Source: Eimeria necatrix (lineage: Eukaryota; Apicomplexa; Conoidasida; Eucoccidiorida; Eimeriidae). From it: DNA of 16,477 nucleotides. Positions 8,058 through 15,418 of this stretch are shown one piece after another (within the stretch, counting starts at the first letter, position 1; each line of letters begins with the position of its first letter). The translations under genes and the position numbers were made by a program. Location: NCBI RefSeq assembly GCF_000499385.1, contig NW_013654625.1, forward strand, positions 1 through 16,477, given 5' to 3'. The notes under the pieces are model-generated. The model searched no databases and was not told where the DNA came from. It saw only the letters and a list, made by a program, of their open reading frames with translations.

Positions 8058-9312
8058 AGGTGCTGACGACGTTTCTGAGCGCGGGGGACCACTGCGTGAT
8101 GCCGCAGTGCGTGTACGGGGGCAGCTTCCGAGCAGCAAACGAGTACTTGCGTCGTTTCGGAGTGGAGTTTGACTTTGTGGATTTCCGCGAAGTTGCTGCA
8201 GTGGAGGCCGCGCTGCGCCAAAACACTAAATTAGTGTTTGCGGAAACCCCCGCAAACCCCACGCTGCAGCTGACGGACTTGGCGGCCATAGACCTGCTGC
8301 TGGCCAGGGAAGAAGTCCGGCGAGCGGGGCTGCAGGGAGCAGCAGCAGCAGCGCTGCTGCTTGCTGCTGCGGGCCCGCAGCGGCAGCAGCAGCGGCAAGT
8401 GCTGCTGGTGGTGGACTCCACCTTCGCCACGCCGCTGCTGCTGCAGCCGCTGGCCCTGGGGGCTGATGTTGTGCTGCACTCCACCACTAAGTTTATAGAT
8501 GGCCATAATGTAACAACTGGGGGCTGCGCTGTGGCGCGGCAGCAGCAACTTGCGCAGCAAATAGCGCACACGCGCAACGTCTGCGGCAGCATAATGGACC
8601 CGCAGACTGCTGCTTACCAGCTGAGTTTTGCTGCTACGCTGCCGCTGCGGCTGCTGCAGCAAAGCAGCACTGCGCTGCTGCTCGCCAGTTTTCTCGAAAA
8701 AAAATCCCAAGTCCGAAAAGTTCTTTACCCGGGGCTCGACAGCCACCCGCAGCGCGCGTTGGCTCGCAAGTACCACCGCGGGGGCCTCCACGGCGCAGTC
8801 CTCGGCTTCGAGCTCAACGGCGGAGTCCAGGCAGGTCCGTTGCTTCGCTTTGCTGCAGCAAACGCGGCTTTTTGCTGCAGCAAACGCGGCTTTTTGCTGC
8901 TGCTGGCCACTTCTGCTGCAATGAGCCACCCTGCAGCTCTTAATTCCCCTTTTTGCAGAAAAAACGAGCCCAAATTGACCCTTTTGCGAGCCGCTAGCTG
9001 CTGCTGCGCTGCTGCTGCTGCGCTGCTGCTGCTGCTGCTGCACTGCTGCTGCTGCGCTGCTGCTGCGCTGCTGCTGCAGGCATGAAGCTGATGAACACCA
9101 TTGGGTACCCGTTTTCTCTCTGCGAGAACTTGGGCTCTGTGCAGTCCCTGATTACCTGCCCCGCAGTCTTCACGCATGCGCAGCTCACCAAAGAGCAGCA
9201 GCAAGCCATTGGACTCTCCGAGGGCTACGTGAGGCTTTCCGTGGGACTTGAAAGTCCTCAAGACCTCATCAGCGCCCTCGACAAGGCCCTGCAGGGGCTG
9301 GACGAGCCTTGA
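7540..9312 (+). CDS. PLP-dependent trans-sulfuration enzyme, probably cystathionine gamma-lyase
   Basis: Member of the Cys/Met-metabolism PLP family. Cystathionine gamma-lyase cleaves cystathionine to cysteine, 2-oxobutyrate and ammonia in the cytosol. Three exons, 7540-7827, 8060-8834 and 9080-9312, join in phase to 431 residues. Introns are bounded by GTAAGT/CTGCAG and GGTCCG/CTGCAG. The ATG context is AAAATGGAAG. Visible motifs: Tyr60 and Arg62 in YSRSANP, the phosphate-binding SSGM at 88-91, Tyr115 in VYGG stacking on PLP, Asp215 in VVDSTF, and the Schiff-base Lys240 in STTKFIDGHN. The C-terminal domain has ENLGSVQSLITCPAVFTHA and GYVRLSVGLE. The position that is Cys in methionine gamma-lyases is Gly117, and the Glu of ENLG matches the Glu typical of cystathionine gamma-lyases and synthases. 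An Ala/Gln-rich insertion of about 28 residues before VLLVVDSTF explains the greater length than the usual 400. Cystathionine beta-lyase or gamma-synthase activity is not excluded. Family assignment is firm; exact reaction is less so. Confidence 0.93.
7841..7885 (+). repeat. (CAG)15 in intron 1 of the trans-sulfuration gene
   Basis: Pure CAG tract starting 13 bases after the GTAAGT donor. The intron (7828-8059) also ends in a CTG tract at 8001-8059, so its transcript could fold CAG against CTG and bring the two splice sites together. Confidence 0.9.
8001..8059 (+). repeat. CTG tract forming the intron 1 splice acceptor
   Basis: CTG units with one CGCTG interruption run up to the CAG at 8057-8059 that is the acceptor of exon 2. 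A comparable CTG-rich tract precedes the acceptor of exon 3 (about 8998-9079). Confidence 0.85.
8849..8897. repeat. 22-bp direct duplication in intron 2
   Basis: Two adjacent copies of TTTGCTGCAGCAAACGCGGC plus two bases in intron 2 of the trans-sulfuration gene. Each copy contains the palindrome TTTGCTGCAGCAAA. Confidence 0.85.
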
Positions 9313-9325
9313 GTGCATGCGCTCC

Positions 9326-9372
<47 letters not shown>

Positions 9373-10613
9373 TCGAGCCGCTGCAGCAGCAGCTCGAACC
9401 GCTGCAGCGCGGGCTCCCCAGCAGCAGCAGCTGCTGCTGCTGCTGCACCTCCACCCGCTCTGCCAATCACGCAGTCCAGGACCGCCCAAGGGGCCCTTCT
9501 GATTGGCCAGTGACAGAACCTTCGGGGGCCCCCGCGAAGGGGCCCTCGCTTTAGGGGGCCCCCCAGAGAAGGGGGCCCCCTTTCAGGGGGCCCCGAGTCG
9601 AGAGGCCCCCCTTCTTTAGCTGCGCTGGCCCATAGGGAGCGCAAACCAGTAGAATTGGCCACTTTGACTGGCGCAAAGCCGCTAGCCTCAACCAAATTTA
9701 ACTTGCAAAACTGAATCTTTGGCTCTACTTCTGTCCAACTGCTCCAAACAGAGCTTTCTAGACTCCATTATTAACAAAAGATATTCACTAGAGCTCACGG
9801 AAGACGCAGCTTTCGCCAATTTTGAATAAAGTGTTGGCACTCTTCCGGGTCTCAGCGAGCCAGCGGGGGCGTTACGGGGGAATAGCTGGCAATAGAGCTG
9901 CTTCTTCTCTTCCAAAAATATTGCAGAATTAAAAGCTGCTTGAATTTAATTGCGTGCGGGGCCCCAGAGAGGGAATAAACCCGCATTCCAACTCGAGCAG
10001 CAGGTGTGGAGAGCAGCAGGCGCTGCAGCACATCCCACTGCGCACGAGACGTGCCCGTCAAGGCAGCGCAGCAGACTTGAAAGAATTCTCCACTTTATTT
10101 CTTTTGCTTTTATGCCTAAAAGAATGCAAATATGCGCTTGAGAGGGGCAGCCAGAGGGAGGATCGCAGCGAGGCTGCTGCTGCTGCAGCCGCCCACGTGT
10201 CTTGCAGCAGCTGCCGCCCGCCGCACACTCTGCTGAACATCCCTCGAAGGTTGCGAAATTTGAATTCATTTATTCATTAAAAGGACTACTGACACATTTC
10301 GGAGTAATTTTCCGCGAGAACAGAGCCAGTCTGTGACGCAGTGGGCCAGGTCACCTGTGGGGCAACAGCGGGTGGGCAGCGTTCGCTGCTGCTGCAAGCA
10401 GCAGTGCAGCGCCGCACTCTCCCTTTACCGAATTTTGGAGGTTTAAATAAAAACTTTAATGCATTTGCAGCAGAATTGGGTGCAGAAAGCTTGTTTAGGG
10501 AGGCCCCCCCAGCAGCGCGTTGGGCGTGCAGGCGCAGCGCACCCATGCAGTTCGGGGCTGCAGCCAGTAGTGTTTCCTAGAGTGACCTTACGAGCTCTCA
10601 AGGCCTCCAGAAA

Positions 10614-10649
<36 letters not shown>

Positions 10650-10678
10650 GAATTTCAGAGGACTATTGTTCCGTGTGG
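9313..10678. other. Intergenic region after the trans-sulfuration gene
   Basis: It holds a (CAG)15 tract (9327-9371), short CTGCAGCAG/CTCGA repeats (9372-9410), a GGGGCCCC-rich block (9522-9607) and a CAG tract at 10616-10648. From 9620 the sequence is much poorer in CAG and more AT-rich. Several minus-strand frames look mildly protein-like (for example LAKAASSVSSSEYLLLIMES around 9760-9830), but no consistent exon set was found. The 16-base word GAATTAAAAGCTGCTT occurs here at about 9926 and again at 11271. Confidence 0.4.
9522..9607. repeat. GGGGCCCC-rich block
   Basis: Five or more GGGGGCCCC cores separated by short spacers such as GAGAA and TTTCA. It is similar in composition to the blocks at 5061-5277, 6290-6370 and 15263-15330. 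No coding interpretation is preferred. Confidence 0.7.
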
Positions 10679-11239
10679 CTAGCCGCGCGGCCGGCGAGGA
10701 GCTGCGGCCTGAGAGCTGGGCAGCAGCAGCAGTTGGCTGCTCTTTTTTAAGACTTCCTCACAAACTCCTGCACTAGTTAATTCAAAAAGCTCCTTTTCCT
10801 TAAACAAAGCCTCTCTGTGGGAGCTCCGCCTCACACAAAGCCCAATGCCTCCGGCGAAAGCTTCCTTGAGTAGCTCTTGCCTCCTGCAGTTCATCTTTTT
10901 CCAGAACTTGGCCAGCGAAAAGCCACAGAAGGCAGCACTTGGTTTCTCCGTGGCCCGCTGTCGCACTTAAGCCTTTTTTGCGAAAAGTTCCCAGCGAAAC
11001 TCACCACTAGAAGTGCAGATCTGACTTCGTTCCAGCAGCAAGATGCTTCTAGGCACAAGTAGTTCTTGCTGCTCCTTTGCAGAGAACCAGAGTTGAAGTT
11101 CCAGCACTCTTTTGCTTCCCAAAATTGCAATTAAGTATTCCAAGTTCCCGGCCTGCACTCACTGCAGCAAGCTCAGTAGACCGGCGCAGCGGCAGAGTCC
11201 ACTGGCCCCCCGAGAAGCACTTTTTCGCCAAAGTGGCAT
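10679..11239 (-). CDS. Weak candidate minus-strand gene (3 exons), unknown
   Basis: Built only from splice signals. On the minus strand, ATG at 11239 opens exon 1 (11239-11163), MPLWRKSASRGASGLCRCAG then LLSLL, a basic-hydrophobic start. It would stop at a TGA that is part of a consensus GTGAGT donor (11162-11157). Exon 2 (11074-11005) reads SSKNYLCLEASCCWNEVRSA then LLV and ends at a second GTGAGT donor (11004-10999). Exon 3 (10906-10679) reads FWKKMNCRRQELLKEAFAGG, then charged helix-like sequence (EALFKEKELFELTSAGVCEE) and stops at 10679. Phases agree and give 124 residues, with introns of 88 and 98 nt. An alternative first-intron phase yields another plausible exon 3 frame (VLEKDELQEARATQGSFRRR). 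Two consensus donors are the main support; acceptors are mediocre and no family is recognised. Confidence 0.2.
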
Positions 11240-11423
11240 TATTTTGTCACCTGAGTGCATCTAAACTTTCGAATTAAAAGCTGCTTAGCTCTGGGGGGCT
11301 CTGGCTGGCCGTTTTCCCCCGCTTTCCGCAGCCGCATGCACAGCCCGCACATGGGGCAGCAGGTCTTGCTGCGCAGCCCGAGGAGCTTCGCCAGCTGCAG
11401 CCCAACTGCCAGCCTCAGCCACC

Positions 11424-12972
11424 ATGGCGGCGCCGCCGCATTCCGAAAAGATTTCGCTGGCCGAGGCGAAGGACCAGCGCAAGCAGGCGGAGCTGGACGC
11501 CCAGCTGCTGGCCAACCGGATCGCGCTGCTGCGGGTACTTCTGCGCGGCCAGCGCCAGCTTTCCCCGGCTAAAACGCAGCGCTTTGCAGCAGCAAGTGCT
11601 GCGGACCCGCAGCAGCAGCAAACTGCGCGGCGCAGCAGCCGCGCGCACTCCAGTTCAACTTCCCACGCCCCCCTTGGCTTTGAATTGCTGCTTCTGAAAG
11701 CCCCGTGTTCGCGCAGCTCGAAGACGCAAAAGCCCCCAAAAAAGTGGAGCAGCTTATGCAGAAAACTCGGGCGCTTGACGAGTCCCGTCAGCGGGAAAGA
11801 AAGCGGCAAGAAATGCGGCAGAAGGTGCGCCTGCAGCAGCGCCCTGTGGCTGCCGTTTGCTGCTGCTGCTGCTGCTTGCTGCTGCTGCTGCTGCTTGCTG
11901 CTGCTGCTGCTGTTCTTGCGCCATCCAGCGCTCAGTTTGGTTCCTTTAATGGTTCTTTTGCGCTGCGGCAGCAACAAGCCGAGAAAGCGCGGCAGATCCT
12001 CGAAATAAAAAAGGCAAACGCCGCGCAGCGCGAGCGCGACAAGAAGGCCAGAGATGAGGCTCGCAGGCGCCAAGCAGAAGCCAAAAGGTTTGCAATAAAT
12101 GCATTTTCAACTTTAATTCAACTTTAATTTGCATTTGCATTCCCGAAATCTCGCAAAGACCGGACAGAGGGGCCCCCCAGCTCCCCCCCCAGCTAGCACT
12201 CAGTCTGGGGGCACCCCAAACTTGAACGTGGAGCTTTCCGCGCCCCTCTGCAGCTCCAGAACGCCAATTTTGAGTCAAATGGCTTTACGGGGGCTTTGCA
12301 AATCCTTAGAGTGCAGCTTATTCCCGTATCCCCGCACTAAACCCTAAACCCTAAACCCTAAACCCTAATTCGCTCGTGCTGCGGACAGGCAAGACGTGCT
12401 GCGGGTGAAGCAGGAGCACGCGCTTGCTGCTGCGCAGAGGCGGCACTATGATGAAGAGCAGCAAGAATACAACATGCAGCGTTCGCAGCAAGTTCGGAGA
12501 GAGCAGCAGCAATCTCGCGAGAGAAGACGGATTGAACAGGTGCTGCTGCGCTCCAGGGTGCTGCTGCCTTTCAAATTAGTTTAATTTTCAATTTAATTTC
12601 AATTTCAACACTCGAAAGCAGCAAAGTCTTCTCTTTTCTCTCCACTGACACGCAGCACTTGCAAGACTCAGCAGCAGCGCCGCACAGGCGCTGCTGCTCA
12701 GTCGTACAAGTGCTGCTGCTGCGCCTCCCGCGCAGCGCTGCAGGGCCGTTTCCCTATGGTGAATGAACTGCAGCAGCTGCAGCAGCTGCAGCAGCTGCAG
12801 CAGCTGCAGCAAGAGAATTTGTAGCTGCGAAGGCGCGGAAGCAGCAGCAAGGCACACTTTTAAGTGTTTGTTCTGATAAATCTTTTGCATTTATTTTTAG
12901 CAAAAACGTCTCGAAGCAACACACTCCAACTACGACGCCAGAGTAGCTGAAGAGGAACGCAAGGTGGGACTG

Positions 12973-13014
<42 letters not shown>

Positions 13015-13068
13015 CAGTGGTACGAGTGTAGCAGCAGCAACCCCGTTCTGCGGGGCTGCTCCTGATAG

Positions 13069-13099
<31 letters not shown>

Positions 13100-13316
13100 C
13101 CGGCAGTGCAGCTGGTCTTGCATAAAAGGGCCGCGTTAGGAATTCCTGTCAAGTCAATTGCGCGCAAGAAGCTGCTGGCAGCAGCTGTGTTGCTGCTGCT
13201 GCTGCTGCTGCTGCTGTGCTGCGCTGCGCAGCGGCAGGAGTTTGCGGCCAAGGTGGCAGAACTGGAGCGCGAGGAGATAGAGCTGATTAACAGGCTGCAG
13301 CAAACCCACGTGAGGC

Positions 13317-13353
<37 letters not shown>

Positions 13354-13747
13354 CAGCAGCAGCAGAGCACAGCAAAGGCTTCTCTGCAGGCCAGGCCGCC
13401 CGCTGCTGCTGCTGCTGCTGCTGCTGCACCACGCAGTGCTGCTGCAGAACTTTGCTGCTGCACTTCTGCAGGCGCAGCAGCGGACTGTTTGCCAAGAGCT
13501 GGACGCTGCCCTCAGCGCCACCCCCCGCAGCTACATCAGCCGCGAGAAAGTCAGCCAGAGGGGCCCCTGCTGCTGCTGCTGCTGCTGCTGCAGCAGCTGC
13601 TGCAGCAGCAGCAGCTGCTGCTGCTGCCTGCAGTTCCTGCCGGGCCCCACACAGGCTGGGAGCCCCCAGAGCGGCGCAGCGGGAAAGCCCAATGCGCAGC
13701 AGCAAACCGCTGCATGCAGCTGCCTTTAAGACGGATCTGCTCAAAAC

Positions 13748-13796
<49 letters not shown>

Positions 13797-13910
13797 GTGC
13801 ACGTGTTGCTGCTGCGCCTGCTGCTGCTGCTCTTGTTCCTGCTGCTGCTGCTCTTGTTCCTGCTGCTGCGCCTCTTGCTGCTGCGCCTGCACCTGTTGCT
13901 GCTGCACATA

Positions 13911-13942
<32 letters not shown>

Positions 13943-14073
13943 CACTTCTTTCAGCTTTGCTGCAGCAGCAAAGAGTGAACTTTTGGAGGCTGTGGGGGCT
14001 CGTGTGCTGCAGTGGGACTGCAGCTTCGGCTTTGAGGGGCAGCGGCAGCGGCCGCCGGGCTCTGCTTCTCAGC

Positions 14074-14111
<38 letters not shown>

Positions 14112-14189
14112 AGGCTTTTGAAAAAAGATTCTTCAGGTTCAAGCCTTTGGCCTTCCAAAAGTCCTTCTGCTGCTGCTGCTGAAGATTAG
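11424..14189 (+). CDS. Coiled-coil protein of unknown function (8-exon model)
   Basis: Start is an ATG in ACCATGGCG context. Exons: 11424-11534, 11717-11824, 11972-12087, 12389-12539, 12901-12963, 13232-13309, 13472-13549 and 14073-14189, giving 273 residues with consistent phases. Residues about 1-235 are almost entirely charged helix: SLAEAKDQRKQAELDAQLLA, LEDAKAPKKVEQLMQKTRAL, QILEIKKANAAQRERDKKAR, VKQEHALAAAQRRHYDEEQQ, RLEATHSNYDARVAEEERK and FAAKVAELEREEIELINRLQ. This pattern resembles long alveolate coiled-coil proteins of cytoskeletal or ciliary type, but I cannot name it. The tail is a Gln run then RLLKKDSSGSSLWPSKSP and TAG. Exons 1-7 are better supported than exon 8; its donor (AAA/GTCAGC at 13550) is weak. 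Alternatives are reading through to TAA 13727-13729 with a Cys-rich tail, or an exon at 14521 (QQEEQQQREQQPAH). All large CAG/CTG tracts except that in exon 8 fall in introns. An extra exon in the 361-nt fourth intron is possible. Confidence 0.65.
12337..12368 (-). repeat. Interstitial telomere-like array (AAACCCT) in an intron
   Basis: Four and a half copies of CTAAACC, in the opposite orientation to the arrays at 4752 and 14275. It lies in the third intron (12088-12388) of the coiled-coil gene, 20 bases before the acceptor. Confidence 0.92.
12768..12812 (+). repeat. 9-bp tandem repeat (CTGCAGCAG)
   Basis: Nearly five copies. In one frame it encodes LQQ repeats inside MVNELQQLQQ...ENL and a TAG. 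It lies in the fourth intron of the coiled-coil gene and could only be a truncating cassette exon. Confidence 0.88.
12974..13013 (+). repeat. CAG tract in intron 5 of the coiled-coil gene
   Basis: About thirteen CAG units beginning 11 bases after the GTGGGA donor at 12964. The same intron has another CAG tract at 13067-13099 and a CTG tract at 13191-13216 leading to the acceptor, so the intron is bounded by complementary repeats. Confidence 0.85.
13318..13365 (+). repeat. CAG tract with one TAG interruption, intron 6
   Basis: CAG units interrupted once by TAG at about 13351, just after the GTGAGG donor at 13310. Downstream in the same intron a CTG run (13403-13427) provides the complementary repeat. 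Confidence 0.85.
13749..13945 (-). repeat. Interrupted CTG array; minus strand reads Gln with Glu/Ala/Val
   Basis: A pure CTG tract (13749-13794) is followed by about 150 bases of CTG units broken by TGTTG, CGCCTG and CTTGTTC words. On the minus strand one frame stays open and reads Gln-rich sequence such as QQQEAQQQEQEQQQQEQEQ. In the plus orientation it falls in the proposed last intron of the coiled-coil gene. Confidence 0.75.
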
Positions 14190-14274
14190 CTGATCGAAGA
14201 AGCAGCAAAGCTGCTGCTGCACTTGAGACAGGCAGCAGCAGTCCCCTGGAGGTGGACCTGGCCCCCAGCTGGCG

Positions 14275-14305
14275 AGGGTTTAGGGTTTAGGGTTTAGGGT
14301 TTAGG
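14275..14305 (+). repeat. Interstitial telomere-like array (TTTAGGG)
   Basis: Four copies of TTTAGGG about 90 bases after the proposed stop of the coiled-coil gene, in the same orientation as the array at 4752. Confidence 0.92.
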
Positions 14306-14330
14306 CTTTCCGCGCGCACTGCTTGCAGCA

Positions 14331-14396
14331 GCAAGCAGCGCTGCTGCAGCAGCAGCAAGCAGCGCTGCTGCAGCAGCAGCAAGCAGCGCTGCTGCT
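14331..14396. repeat. 24-bp tandem repeat, about 2.8 copies
   Basis: The unit is GCAAGCAGCGCTGCTGCAGC plus AGCA. Each unit carries the internal palindrome GCAGCGCTGC, so the array can form several small hairpins. Confidence 0.88.
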
Positions 14397-14692
14397 GCTG
14401 CTGCAGCTCTGGGGCGTTGACTTTTAATTCTTTTTCTTTTGAAAAGCCCCAAATCGCAAACAAAAAAGTGCCACAAGAACAGCAGCAGCAAACTGGCCCC
14501 ACAGGCTGGCAGCTAAGCAGCAGCAAGAAGAGCAGCAGCAGCGCGAGCAGCAACCAGCGCACTGAAGCGCGAGATCCAGCAGCCACTGCAGCTACTGCTG
14601 CAGCAGCTGCTGCAGCAGCTGCTGCAGCGCTGCAGCAGTTGTAGCATCTGCAGCAGCTGCCGCTGCTGCAGCGGTTGCTGCTCAGGGCTCGG

Positions 14693-14716
14693 GGCCTTTT
14701 GCTGCAGCAAAAGGCC
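14693..14716. repeat. Perfect 24-bp palindrome
   Basis: GGCCTTTTGCTG followed immediately by its exact reverse complement. It belongs to a family of TTTGCTGCAGCAAA-cored palindromes also seen twice at 8849-8897 and, imperfectly, near 13956-13975. Confidence 0.95.
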
Positions 14717-14753
14717 ATTTGTGTCTCTTAATAGATCTTTTTCACTTTTTGAG

Positions 14754-14903
14754 AAGCAAAAGGAACTTAAAAGACTCAAGAAGTTCAGCAGCAGCAGCAG
14801 CAGCAGCAGCAGCAAAACTGCCACAAGCCTTGCTGCCCTGGTTTCTGCTTCTGGCTGCAGTGCACTCTCTGCCTACGCTAGCTCTACTCTAACAGTACGC
14901 AGC

Positions 14904-14935
<32 letters not shown>

Positions 14936-14942
14936 TAGCAGC

Positions 14943-14993
<51 letters not shown>

Positions 14994-15044
14994 TGCTGCT
15001 GCTGCTGCTGCTGCTGCGAAGCCTGTGCTCTTGGCAGCCTATGA
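14754..15044 (+). CDS. Possible Ser-rich exon of an unidentified gene
   Basis: A T-rich, acceptor-like stretch ending in TTTTTGAG at 14753 precedes a frame reading KQKELKRLKKFSSSSS, then KTATSLAALVSASGCSALSA and a Ser run of about thirty residues. It passes into Cys codons where CAG switches to CTG and stops at TGA 15042-15044. There is no ATG, so it could only be an internal or terminal exon. The TAG interruptions in the repeat are tolerated in this frame as AGT serine. No upstream partner exon was found, and chance is a fair alternative. Confidence 0.2.
14900..15016. repeat. TAG-interrupted CAG tract switching to CTG
   Basis: CAG units with TAG interruptions at 14915, 14936 and 14954, then a pure run that switches to CTG at about 14993. 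The two halves form an inverted repeat. Confidence 0.9.
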
Positions 15045-15141
15045 GCTGCTGAGTCAGAGGGCGTTTCTGGATTTCTTTTTGTCATTTCCGAGAGTGTGAA
15101 GAGACAGAACTACGGCGTCTAAAGCGCGCAGCAGCTTCGAG

Positions 15142-15142
15142 T

Positions 15143-15174
<32 letters not shown>

Positions 15175-15201
15175 TGCTGCTGCTGCTGCTGTTGCTGCTG
15201 C
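15142..15201. repeat. CAG-to-CTG inverted tract
   Basis: About ten CAG units followed directly by about nine CTG-type units with one GTTG interruption. No coding frame is supported. Confidence 0.9.
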
Positions 15202-15340
15202 AGCTGGCTGCTGCGCGTCCCCTGGCCCGCTTTGAAGCAGCCACAGCGCTGCGCATGCACAGGGGCCCCCCGCCGCAGCAAACAGCCCCAGCGAAGCCCC
15301 CTGCAGCAGGGGGCCCCCGGGGGCCCCATTTCTCGGCCCT

Positions 15341-15418
15341 GGGGGGTCTGTGGGGGAAAAGGGCGGGGGGTTTGTTGAGGGCTGAGGGGAAAAGGGTGGG
15401 GTTGTTGTTATTGGGGCC
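15341..15418 (+). other. G-rich block with G-quadruplex consensus
   Basis: From 15341 four G runs of three or more are separated by loops of five, four and one bases (GGGGGG, GGGGG, GGG, GGGGGG), matching the usual quadruplex pattern. More G runs follow to 15416. It adjoins a GGGGCCCC block at 15263-15330. Confidence 0.6.

Larger units (their letters stand above)
14190..14753. other. Repeat-rich intergenic stretch
   Basis: It contains a telomere-like array, a 24-bp tandem repeat, CTGCAG-rich palindromic sequence (14575-14690) and a perfect 24-bp palindrome. A short exon-like frame, QQEEQQQREQQPAH then TGA (14521-14565), follows an AG and could be an alternative last exon of the coiled-coil gene. 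Confidence 0.35.

Noticed and set aside
8835..9079. Reading through intron 2 of the enzyme gene
   Set aside because: It would give Cys/Leu runs and a stop, losing the conserved C-terminal domain that resumes in phase at 9080.
9688..9915. Minus-strand 75-residue frame
   Set aside because: Mildly protein-like, but it has no ATG and no partner exons with consistent phase.
12736..12825. LQQ-repeat exon in the fourth intron of the coiled-coil gene
   Set aside because: The frame ends at TAG soon after the repeat, so including it would truncate the protein before the well-supported exons at 12901 and 13232.
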